From: Streptomyces melanogenes
GTDB taxonomy: Bacteria > Actinomycetota > Actinomycetes > Streptomycetales > Streptomycetaceae
DNA length: 64,000 bases
Direction of reading: 5' to 3'
Assembly (NCBI RefSeq): GCF_014649795.1
Contig: NZ_BMTS01000013.1
Span: 62,001 to 126,000, forward strand
Below the pieces are notes generated by a model that saw only the letters and a program-made list of their open reading frames with translations, made no database searches and was not told where the DNA came from. The translations under genes and the position numbers were made by a program. Positions 57,689-64,000 of the stretch are shown here, piece after piece. The first letter of the stretch is position 1. Each line of letters starts with the position of its first letter.

Positions 57689-58210
57689 ATGAGCCTTCGT
57701 CACGCGGTCCTGGGGCTGCTGGCCGAACGTCCGGCCAGCGGCTACGACCTGATGAAACTGTTCGAGACCTCGCTCTCCCACGTCTGGTCGGCGACCCAGA
57801 GCCAGGTCTACGGCGAGCTGGGCAAGCTCGCCGACTCGGGCCTGGTCGAGGTGGCGGCCGAGGGCCCCCGGGGCCGCAAGGAGTACGCCATCACCGACCC
57901 GGGCCGGGCCGAGCTGCGCCACTGGCTCGTCGAGACCGAGCCCTCCCGCACCCGCCGCAGCGACTCGCTGCTGCGCGTCTTCTTCCTCGGCCTGCTCACC
58001 CCGCTGGAGGCGCAGACGTACCTCCTGACCGAGGCCGAGCGCTCCGCCCGCCAGCTCGCCGGCCTCAAGGAGGCGGAGGCCGCGATCGAGTGGGACGACG
58101 ACCCGCTCTCCCTCCACGGCCGCCTGGCCCTGGAGTACGGCAAGCGGCTCAGCGCGATGCACGAGGAGTGGGCACGCTGGGCGGCCGAGCAGCTCAAGGC
58201 GGGACGGTAG
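57689..58210 (+). CDS. PadR-family transcriptional regulator
   Basis: 173 residues. Winged-helix domain at 1-80 (LRHAVLGLLAERPASGYDLM; WSATQSQVYGELGKLADSGL) and a helical dimerisation domain with RRSDSLLRVFFLGLLTP to the end, the length of PadR subfamily 2 (Vir_act_alpha_C). ATG at 57689 is likely close to the transcription start. It is divergent from the membrane protein and flanked by a nested dyad operator; PadR proteins usually repress such a neighbour and themselves, released by small aromatic or drug-like ligands. Confidence 0.93.
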   Translation: MSLRHAVLGLLAERPASGYDLMKLFETSLSHVWSATQSQVYGELGKLADSGLVEVAAEGPRGRKEYAITDPGRAELRHWLVETEPSRTRRSDSLLRVFFLGLLTPLEAQTYLLTEAERSARQLAGLKEAEAAIEWDDDPLSLHGRLALEYGKRLSAMHEEWARWAAEQLKAGR

Positions 58211-58282
58211 CGGTCGAGGCGAGCCAGGTGACGGTCAAGGCCGGACCGTAGCAGCCAAGACGAGCCGGCTGACGGTCAAGGC
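58201..58282. repeat. Imperfect 41-bp tandem duplication at the padR 3' end
   Basis: CGAGCCAGGTGACGGTCAAG at 58220 recurs as CGAGCCGGCTGACGGTCAAG at 58261, inside two 41-bp units that also share GGAC(G/C)GTAGC. The first unit includes the last codons of padR. It looks like a local slippage duplication; it precedes the kptA gene. Confidence 0.6.
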
Positions 58283-58340
58283 GCGACGCCGACGGGAAAA
58301 TTGGGGTGTCGGGACAGTCCCTGCCCGGCACCCTGGCGGC

Positions 58341-58895
58341 ATGGCCGAAACACCGGACGACCGACGCACCGTGAAGGTGTCCAAGTACCTGTCGAAACAC
58401 CTGCGCCACCAGCCCGAACGCATCGGGCTGACCCTCGACCCGCACGGCTGGGTCGAGATCGCCACCCTGCTGCGGGCGGCGGCCGCGCACCACTTCCCCA
58501 TCACCCGCGCCGAGCTCGACCACGTCGTCGCCGTCAACGACAAGCGCCGGTTCGCGGTCGAGGGCGACCGGATCCGGGCCAGTCAGGGCCACACCGTCGC
58601 CGTCGACCTGGGCCTCCCGGCCGCCGCGCCGCCCGCGTACCTCTACCACGGCACCGTGGCCCGCAGCCTGGACGCGATCCGGGCCGAGGGGCTGCGGCCG
58701 ATGGCCCGCCACCATGTGCACCTCTCCGCCGACCGCGAGACGGCGACCCGGGTCGGCGCCCGGCGCGGCCGCCCGGTCGTCCTGAGCGTGGACGCCGCGG
58801 CGATGCGGCGGGACGGCCATGTCTTCCACATCAGCGCGAACGGGGTGTGGCTCACCGACTCCGTACCGCCGCAGTACCTACGCCTTCCGGAGTGA
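58341..58895 (+). CDS. kptA: RNA 2'-phosphotransferase (KptA/Tpt1 family)
   Basis: 184-residue enzyme that transfers an RNA 2'-phosphate to NAD+ through an ADP-ribosylated intermediate. Family motifs: VSKYLSKHLRHQPERIGL, VAVNDKRRFAVEGDRIRASQ (RNA/NAD contacts), GHTVAV, YHGTVARSLDAI, HHVHLSADRETA. In eukaryotes it completes tRNA splicing; bacteria lack that pathway, so its role here is obscure, perhaps removal of 2'-phosphates or ADP-ribose caps. ATG at 58341 is monocistronic downstream of the tandem duplication. Confidence 0.93.
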   Translation: MAETPDDRRTVKVSKYLSKHLRHQPERIGLTLDPHGWVEIATLLRAAAAHHFPITRAELDHVVAVNDKRRFAVEGDRIRASQGHTVAVDLGLPAAAPPAYLYHGTVARSLDAIRAEGLRPMARHHVHLSADRETATRVGARRGRPVVLSVDAAAMRRDGHVFHISANGVWLTDSVPPQYLRLPE

Positions 58896-58926
58896 GACCC
58901 GCCGCCGTTGTCAGGCAAGCGGGTCG

Positions 58927-58961
58927 GGGCATGCCGGTCAGGTCAGGGCATGCCAGTCAGG
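58927..58961. repeat. Two 16-bp direct repeats (19-bp period)
   Basis: GGGCATGCCGGTCAGG (58927-58942) and GGGCATGCCAGTCAGG (58946-58961) in the short spacer between kptA and the next gene. GCATGC is itself palindromic. Could be a slippage duplication or paired regulator half-sites. Confidence 0.5.
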
Positions 58962-58991
58962 CCCTGGGCCTCGCCTGAGATGATCGACGGC

Positions 58992-59450
58992 ATGGCACAT
59001 CCGCGTCTGCCCAGCACCGAGAGCGCCGTCGCCGCGATCCGCGAGGTCGCCCGCGCGCACCACCTCGCCGTCGAGGTCACCCACGACATCGGCGCCGACC
59101 GCTCCTCGCGCCGCGGCTCGGCCGGGGCGTTCACCGTCCTGGACCCGGACGGCTCGCTTCCGCACGAGGCGTTCGTCGAGCTCGGCGGCTCTCCCGCTGT
59201 CACCGTGCAGCTCTTCACGGAGGACGACGCGAAGATCACCGTCGACGGTGTGGAGTTCCACGACGTGCCGCGCGACGCGGTTCCCGCGTTCCTCCGCTCG
59301 GTCCACGGCGACCTGGCGTACGTCAAGGGCCGCTTCTTCCCGCCGGGGTGGTGGCTGGTGGTGCCGCTGCCCGGCGACGAGACGTACAAGGAACTCGTCC
59401 TCGGCACGCTCACGCCCTGGCTGAGCGGACGCGTACGCGCCAAGAGCTGA
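58992..59450 (+). CDS. Hypothetical protein
   Basis: 152-residue soluble protein of alternating strand and helix pattern (AIREVARAHHLAVEVTHDIG; SLPHEAFVELGGSPAVTVQ; FFPPGWWLVVPLPG). No domain is recognised and no signal peptide is present. ATG at 58992; ATG at 58980 is possible. A hairpin terminator follows 33 nt after the stop. Conservation among actinobacteria would need checking. Confidence 0.7.
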   Translation: MAHPRLPSTESAVAAIREVARAHHLAVEVTHDIGADRSSRRGSAGAFTVLDPDGSLPHEAFVELGGSPAVTVQLFTEDDAKITVDGVEFHDVPRDAVPAFLRSVHGDLAYVKGRFFPPGWWLVVPLPGDETYKELVLGTLTPWLSGRVRAKS

Positions 59451-59483
59451 GCGCGCAGGCCGTACGGACCGAGGGAAGGCGAA

Positions 59484-59506
59484 CGGGGGCGGCTTCAGCG
59501 CCCCCG
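59484..59506. terminator. Hairpin between convergent genes
   Basis: 8-bp stem CGGGGGCG/CGCCCCCG with a 7-nt loop, between the hypothetical gene and the LLM oxidoreductase. It ends 7 nt before the latter's stop codon. Confidence 0.55.
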
Positions 59507-59512
59507 CCCGCG

Positions 59513-60409
59513 TCAGCGCAGCTGCGCCAGCCCCTCCGTGGCGATCTGCTCGAACACCTTCCGGTCGGCGGCGAAGGACGAGTCCGGGATCGGCGCGTGC
59601 AGAACGATCTCCGTCACGCCGAGCTCGAAGTGCCTGCCCGCGAAGTCCACGAAGGAGTCGAGCGACTCCAGCACCCGCCCGGGCTCCGGCGTGAAGCCGG
59701 TGAGCAGGATCTTGTCCAGCTCGTCGACATCACGGCCGATGTCGTCACAGGCCTCGCCGAGCTTCTTGATCTGTCCGCGGATCGCCTCGACCGACTGGTC
59801 GGGCGTGCCCGTCTCGAAGAGCTTCGGGTCGCCCGTGGTCACCCACGCCTGCCCGTGCCGCGCCGCCAGCTTCAGACCGCGCGGACCGGTCGCCGCCACC
59901 GCGAACGGCAGTCGCGGCCGCTGCACGCAGCCGGGGATGTTGCGCGCCTCGACGGCCGAGTAGAAGGTGCCCTCGAACGTCACCGCCTCCTCGGTCAGCA
60001 GGCGGTCGAGCAGCGGCACGAACTCGGCGAAGCGGTCGGCCCGCTCGCGCGGCGTCCACGCCTGCTGACCCAGGGCGGTGGCGTCGAAGCCGTTGCCACC
60101 GGCCCCGATCCCGAGCGTGATCCGGCCGTTCGAGACGTCGTCGAGCGTTATCAGGTCCTTGGCGAGGGTCACCGGGTGCCTGAAGTTCGGCGAGGTGACC
60201 AGCGTGCCGAGCCGCATCCGCGAGGTGGCGGCGGCAGCGGCGGTCAGCGTCGGCACCGCACCGAACCACGGGCCGTCGCGGAACGTCCGCCAGGACAGGT
60301 GGTCGTAGGTGTACGCGGTGTGGAAGCCCAGCTCCTCGGCTCGCAGCCACTCGTCGCGACCGCCGTCGTGCCAGCGGCGTACCGGAAGAATCACAGTGCT
60401 CAGACGCAT
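59513..60409 (-). CDS. LLM-class F420-dependent oxidoreductase
   Basis: 298-residue TIM-barrel luciferase-like enzyme using F420 (or FMN) as cofactor. Typical elements: MRLSTVILPVRRW, FHTAYTYDHLSWR, SRMRLGTLVTSPNFRHPVTL and RITLGIGAGGNGFDATALG. ATG at 60409 has no clear ribosome site, but TAGTGT lies 7 nt upstream, consistent with a leaderless mRNA; the frame upstream to 60562 is not supported. Monocistronic; substrate unknown. Confidence 0.88.
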   Translation of the reverse strand: MRLSTVILPVRRWHDGGRDEWLRAEELGFHTAYTYDHLSWRTFRDGPWFGAVPTLTAAAAATSRMRLGTLVTSPNFRHPVTLAKDLITLDDVSNGRITLGIGAGGNGFDATALGQQAWTPRERADRFAEFVPLLDRLLTEEAVTFEGTFYSAVEARNIPGCVQRPRLPFAVAATGPRGLKLAARHGQAWVTTGDPKLFETGTPDQSVEAIRGQIKKLGEACDDIGRDVDELDKILLTGFTPEPGRVLESLDSFVDFAGRHFELGVTEIVLHAPIPDSSFAADRKVFEQIATEGLAQLR

Positions 60410-60595
60410 ACCTACGACACTAACGGCTCCCTCTGACACTCCCGGCGCCCCGCCATGGCTCCTGGGGCGCTCCAGCCCCCGCCGTGGGCCGTCAGGAACC
60501 TCATGCGCCCCCTGCGCCCCGCACGCACCGGCGTGCGTACTCACATGTGCGCTCCCCCGCACGCCCGTGCGCCTGTGTGCGGGAGAATGGGGTCT

Positions 60596-61465
60596 GTGAC
60601 CTCAGCTATCGAGCCCCTCCCCGCCGAGCAGCCCGCCCCCGTCGTCCCCCGGCTCATCGCGACCGATCTGGACGGCACGCTGCTGCGCGACGACAAGTCC
60701 GTCTCGGAGCGTACGGTCGCGGCGCTCGCGGCCGCCGAGGAGGCGGGCATCGAGGTCTTCTTCGTCACCGGCCGCCCCGCCCGCTGGATGGACGTCGTCA
60801 GCGAGCACGTCCACGGCCACGGCCTGGCCATCTGCGGCAACGGCGCGGCCGTCGTCGATCTGCACGACGGCGCCGACGAGCACCGGTTCGTCAAGGTCCG
60901 CCCGCTGGACCGGGCAGCCGCCCTGGACGTCGTGGAGATCCTGCGCGCGGCCGCCCCGGGCACGTCCTTCGCCGTCGAGCAGACCGGCGGGCTCCACCAC
61001 GAACTGGCGTATCCGCCGATGCTGATGGACGCCGCCAGCAGCATCGCGCCCGCCGAGAAGCTGCTGGCCGAGGACGCCGACACGGTCGGTGAGCCCATCC
61101 TCAAGGTGCTCGCCCACCACCCCGAGCTGGCGCCCGACGACTTCCTCGCGCTGGCCCGCAAGGCCGTGGGGGCGCGCGCCGAGATCACCCGGTCCAGCCC
61201 GACCGCCCTCCTGGAGATCAGCGGACCCGGCGTCTCCAAGGCCTCCACCCTCGAACTGTGCTGTGCCGAGCGCGGCATCACCCCGGCCGAGGTCGTCGCC
61301 TTCGGCGACATGCCCAACGACGTGGAGATGCTCACCTGGGCGGGCACCTCGTACGCCATGGGCAACGCCCACCCGGATGTCGTGGCCGCCGCCTCGGGTC
61401 ACACGGTCGCCAACAACGACGACGGCGTGGCGGTCGTCATCGAGCGGATCCTCGCCTCCCTCTGA
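60596..61465 (+). CDS. HAD-superfamily (Cof-type) phosphatase
   Basis: 289 residues, paralogous to the serS-linked HAD protein: LIATDLDGTLLRDDKSVSER, FVTGRPARWM, the conserved Lys in GPGVSKASTLELC and VVAFGDMPNDVEML are all present. A C2-type cap with SPTALLEISGPG lies between. GTG at 60596 follows GGGAGA by 9-10 nt. It stands alone between the LLM and M23 genes. Sugar-phosphate or cofactor-phosphate phosphatase; exact substrate unknown. Confidence 0.9.
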   Translation: MTSAIEPLPAEQPAPVVPRLIATDLDGTLLRDDKSVSERTVAALAAAEEAGIEVFFVTGRPARWMDVVSEHVHGHGLAICGNGAAVVDLHDGADEHRFVKVRPLDRAAALDVVEILRAAAPGTSFAVEQTGGLHHELAYPPMLMDAASSIAPAEKLLAEDADTVGEPILKVLAHHPELAPDDFLALARKAVGARAEITRSSPTALLEISGPGVSKASTLELCCAERGITPAEVVAFGDMPNDVEMLTWAGTSYAMGNAHPDVVAAASGHTVANNDDGVAVVIERILASL

Positions 61466-61517
61466 GCCGCACTCCCGCCCACCCCGCAGCTACGCGCGCG
61501 TGGGCGGCACACCGGCG

Positions 61518-62609
61518 TCACGACCCGTCCGGTTCCGGCTCGGCGGCGTTGCTGCGCAGCGTCACCCCGCGCTCGCCCAGCCACCGCACCGGATCGACCG
61601 CCGAGCCCATCTCGGGAGTGAGCCGGATCTCGAAGTGGAGGTGCGGGCCGGTCGAGTTGCCGGTGGTGCCCGCCTGGCCGATCCACTGGCCGGTGCCCAC
61701 CCGGTCGCCCTGGTCCACGGTGACCGCCGCCAGATGCGCGTACTGCGAGTAGTAGCCGCCGGGATGCCCGACGACGACCTCGATCCCGAAGCCGCCGCCG
61801 CACGAGACGGAGACGACCCGGCCCGCCCCGACCGCCCGTACCGGCGTACCGATGTCCACGGCGAAGTCCTGGCCGGTGTGGCGCTGGGCCCAGCGCTCGC
61901 CCGCGCTCTCGCCCGCGCTGTCGAAGCCCGCCGACAGCCGGTACGTCTCCACGGGCGCCGTCCACGCGCTCGCGGGGCGTGAACCCGGCGGCTCCTCCAG
62001 GCGTACGGCACCACGGCACTGGCCGGCCGCCACGCTCCGGTCGGCCTCGCCCTGGAGCTCCCAGCGCGCCTCCTCCAGGCGCGCGGCGATGGACTTCCTG
62101 ATGCCCTCCAGCTGATCCCTGCGGTCCGCGAGATCGCGCCAGGCGGCCTGGGCCCGCCGCTGGGCCGTCGTGAGCCGCCCTTCCGCGCGGCGTGCCTTTC
62201 CGTAGAGCCGGGTCACGGCCATGTCGGCCTGCCAAGCTAGCCGCTGACCGCGCATCAGCTCCTCCGGGTCGTCGGCCAGCAGCAGTTGTGCGGTGTAGGC
62301 GATGTTCCCGCCGGTCCGGTACCGCGCGCGGGCCACCCGGCCCATGTCGTCATGGAGCCGTACGAGATCGCGCCGCCGGTCGGCGAGCAGCCGGTCGAGC
62401 CACTCCGCCTTCGCCCGCTGGACCTCGGCCGCGCGTCTGCCCTGCTCGTACGCGGTGGTCGCGCGGGCGGCGTCCAGATACAGCCGGGCCACCGCCAGGC
62501 TCGTACGGGGCACATCGGGGTCATCGGCGGCCGTGGCGACCGGGGTGAGCGGCCCGGCGATGACACACAGGACCAGCGCGAGGGCCCTGCACAGGTGTCC
62601 GAGACGCAT
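61518..62609 (-). CDS. Secreted M23 metallopeptidase with coiled-coil N-terminus
   Basis: 363 residues: signal peptide (LVLCVIAGPLTPVATAA), a coiled-coil of about 150 residues (RARYRTGGNIAYTAQ; LTTAQRRAQAAWRDLADRRD), then a lysostaphin-type M23 domain with His/Asp in RHTGQDFAVDIG, and later YAHLAAVTVDQGDRVG and GPHLHFEIRL. All Zn ligands are present, so it is likely an active peptidoglycan endopeptidase or, given the coiled coil, an FtsX-activated RipC/EnvC-like protein. ATG at 62609; the frame start at 62636 lies inside parS-adjacent sequence and is less likely. Confidence 0.9.
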   Translation of the reverse strand: MRLGHLCRALALVLCVIAGPLTPVATAADDPDVPRTSLAVARLYLDAARATTAYEQGRRAAEVQRAKAEWLDRLLADRRRDLVRLHDDMGRVARARYRTGGNIAYTAQLLLADDPEELMRGQRLAWQADMAVTRLYGKARRAEGRLTTAQRRAQAAWRDLADRRDQLEGIRKSIAARLEEARWELQGEADRSVAAGQCRGAVRLEEPPGSRPASAWTAPVETYRLSAGFDSAGESAGERWAQRHTGQDFAVDIGTPVRAVGAGRVVSVSCGGGFGIEVVVGHPGGYYSQYAHLAAVTVDQGDRVGTGQWIGQAGTTGNSTGPHLHFEIRLTPEMGSAVDPVRWLGERGVTLRSNAAEPEPDGS

Positions 62610-62636
62610 GCCCGGATCGTCGCGCGGCCGGAGCAC

Positions 62637-62650
62637 GTTTCACGTGAAAC
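62637..62650. other. parS centromere site 4
   Basis: Exact GTTTCACGTGAAAC, 27 bp upstream of the M23 peptidase start and thus in its promoter or leader. ParB bound here could affect that gene's expression. Confidence 0.93.
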
Positions 62651-62757
62651 ACACCTCTCGCCGGGGGGGGCCGCTCCCCCCAAGTGGCGTACGAATACGG
62701 GAGAGAAGCAGCCCACACCGGTCGCAAATCGCGGTTCGGCCGACCTCTGGCCCGCCC

Positions 62758-64000
62758 CTACAGCGGGGCCTCCCACACCACTGTCGTCCCGCCGCCGTCC
62801 TCCCCGATGCCGGGCCCGTACGTACTGGATCCGCCCAGGGCCTCCGCGCGGCGCCGCAGGTTGCGCAGGCCGCTGCGGCGGCCGCCCTCGGGGATGCCGA
62901 CGCCGTCGTCCGCGACGGTGAGCCGTACGCCCTGACTCCCGTCCGGGAGCTGGACGGTGGCGTCCACGACGACCTCGATGCGCGAGGCCCCGGCGTGCCG
63001 GAAGGCGTTGGACAGCGCCTCGCGCAGGGCCGCGATGAGGTTCTTGCCGGTCAGCTCCCCGACCAGTGCGTCGACCGGGCCGACGAAGCGGTGCGCGGGC
63101 TTGAAGCCGAGCGGCACGGCCGCCATGTTGATCTCCCGCAGGACCCGGGTGCGCAGCCCGGAGGGCGCCTCGGCCGGCCCCTGCTGGAGCGCGAAGATCG
63201 CCGTGCGGATCTCCTGGATCGTCACGTCCAGCTCGTCGACGGCCTTGCCGACGCCCTTCTGCACCTCGGGCACGACCGACTTGCGCTGGGCGCCCTCCAG
63301 CATCATCCCGGTGGCGAACAGCCGCTGGATGACCAGGTCGTGGAGGTCCCGGGCGATCCGGTCACGGTCCTCGTACACCGCGAGCCGCTCCCGGTCCCGC
63401 TGCGCCTCCGCCATCATCAGCGCGAGCGCCGCCTGCGAGGCGAACTGGGTGGCCAGCGTCCGTTCCGCCTCGGTGAACGGGCGGCCTCCCCGCGCACGCG
63501 GGGTGGCGAGCGCTCCCAGCACCCGGCCGCCGCTGTGCAGCGGCAGCATCATGCTCGGCCCGTACCGCTCGGCGAGATTGGTGATCATCCGGGGGTCGGT
63601 CGCCGCGTCGTCCACGAAGACCGCCTCGCCCTCCAGGAGCGTCGCGACGACGGGGCTCTCCGGGGGAATCACCACGCCCAGCACCGAGCCGGGTTCGTCG
63701 GAGGAGACGGCGACGATCTCCAGGCCGCCCTCCTCGGCGGGCAGCAGCACGATTCCGGCGTCGGAGTCCGCGAGGTTGCGGGCCTGCTCGGCGACGACCT
63801 CCAGGGCGTCGTCCGCGTCGCCGCCCGAGAGCAGCGCGGTGGTGACGGCGACCGATCCGTCGATCCACCGCTCGCGCTGGCGCGCCGCCTCGTACAGCCG
63901 GGCGTTGCCGATCGCGATGCCCGCCTCGGTGGCCAGCACCCTCACCATGTGCAGGTCGTAGTCGTTGAACTCGGCCCCGCCGTTCTTCTCCGTGAGGTAG
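62758..64000 (-). CDS. GAF-GAF sensor histidine kinase, NarL-type (partial, runs off right edge)
   Basis: At least 414 residues; the frame continues past base 64000. One GAF domain ends near the window edge (MVRVLATEAGIAIGNARLYE), a second GAF spans about 170 residues (SDAGIVLLPAEEGGLEIVAV), then HisKA_3 with phospho-His in RDRIARDLHDLVIQRL, and HATPase_c with LSNAFRHAGAS and VADDGVGIPEGG. The layout matches DevS/DosS-like kinases that act on NarL-family regulators. The heme or ligand ability of the first GAF cannot be judged. Its partner is presumably beyond the window. Confidence 0.92.
   Translation of the reverse strand, partial: YLTEKNGGAEFNDYDLHMVRVLATEAGIAIGNARLYEAARQRERWIDGSVAVTTALLSGGDADDALEVVAEQARNLADSDAGIVLLPAEEGGLEIVAVSSDEPGSVLGVVIPPESPVVATLLEGEAVFVDDAATDPRMITNLAERYGPSMMLPLHSGGRVLGALATPRARGGRPFTEAERTLATQFASQAALALMMAEAQRDRERLAVYEDRDRIARDLHDLVIQRLFATGMMLEGAQRKSVVPEVQKGVGKAVDELDVTIQEIRTAIFALQQGPAEAPSGLRTRVLREINMAAVPLGFKPAHRFVGPVDALVGELTGKNLIAALREALSNAFRHAGASRIEVVVDATVQLPDGSQGVRLTVADDGVGIPEGGRRSGLRNLRRRAEALGGSSTYGPGIGEDGGGTTVVWEAPL

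Noticed and set aside
1..64000. CRISPR array, insertion sequence, toxin-antitoxin or biosynthetic gene cluster
   Set aside because: I found no regularly spaced repeats, transposase motifs, small coupled toxin pairs or PKS/NRPS modules in either strand.

Overview
This is very GC-rich actinobacterial DNA and the gene content points to Streptomyces. The supporting signs are GTG and even TTG starts, almost no TTA codons, a subtilisin-inhibitor (SSI) gene, a SigE-family ECF sigma factor, RsbW-like ATPases, a PP2C phosphatase, PrimPol-domain proteins and a Streptomyces-type extracellular copper/DyP cluster. Four exact 14-bp parS centromere sites and three groups of DnaA boxes suggest the window lies in the central, oriC-proximal part of the chromosome. 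oriC itself, dnaA and dnaN are not in view. No phage, IS element or CRISPR array was seen.

Layout. (1) 1-2.4 kb: a TetR regulator (cut by the left edge) and a DHA2 drug exporter. (2) 2.5-8.3 kb: a coupled minus-strand operon of OmpR-type response regulator, sensor kinase, GT2-GtrA glycosyltransferase and GT39 membrane glycosyltransferase, which looks like a signal-controlled envelope glycosylation unit. (3) 8.3-10.6 kb: amidohydrolase, ABM monooxygenase and a DUF2797 protein. (4) 10.7-11.2 kb: tRNA-Arg(ACG) and tRNA-Ser(GCT). (5) 11.4-16.3 kb: a TTA-containing SSI gene, a 1357-residue PAS/kinase-like/receiver-like protein, then two parS sites in large perfect palindromes. (6) 16.3-19.8 kb: acyl-CoA synthetase, ECF sigma factor, secreted DUF1906 protein. 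(7) 19.9-24.9 kb: five overlapping genes arranged like the mycobacterial igr steroid side-chain operon without cyp125. (8) 25-28.8 kb: a small secreted protein, a PrimPol protein, tRNA-Ser(TGA), an HtrA-like protease.

(9) 29-37.6 kb: glycerophosphodiester phosphodiesterase, RsbW-like ATPase, SEC-C/DUF5926 protein, secreted protein, degenerate PrimPol-like protein, GAF-PP2C phosphatase with a TTA codon, aminopeptidase P and a second RsbW-like ATPase. (10) 37.9-43.9 kb: a copper-handling operon (membrane protein, YcnI, Sco, PCuAC/ECuC, CopCD fusion, Tat-exported DyP peroxidase). A third parS lies inside the peroxidase gene. (11) 44-47.6 kb: pheA, a 562-bp intergenic region with seven DnaA-box-like 9-mers, serS and a HAD phosphatase. 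(12) 47.8-52.1 kb: a rhomboid-like protein and a two-ATPase/two-permease ABC-2 exporter. (13) 52.4-57 kb: a coupled operon of M24 peptidase, EphD-like hydrolase-SDR fusion, PF10118 protein and MerR regulator, with DnaA boxes at both ends. (14) 57-64 kb: a divergent membrane protein/PadR pair with a nested operator, KptA, a hypothetical protein, an LLM oxidoreductase, a second HAD phosphatase, an M23 peptidase, the fourth parS and a GAF-GAF sensor kinase cut by the right edge.

Together the window mixes housekeeping genes, development- and stress-linked regulation (bldA/TTA codons, sigma and anti-sigma type proteins, copper trafficking needed for morphogenesis) and chromosome-maintenance sites. 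The sites are the most distinctive content: DnaA-titration-like clusters and parS interspersed among, and once inside, ordinary genes.
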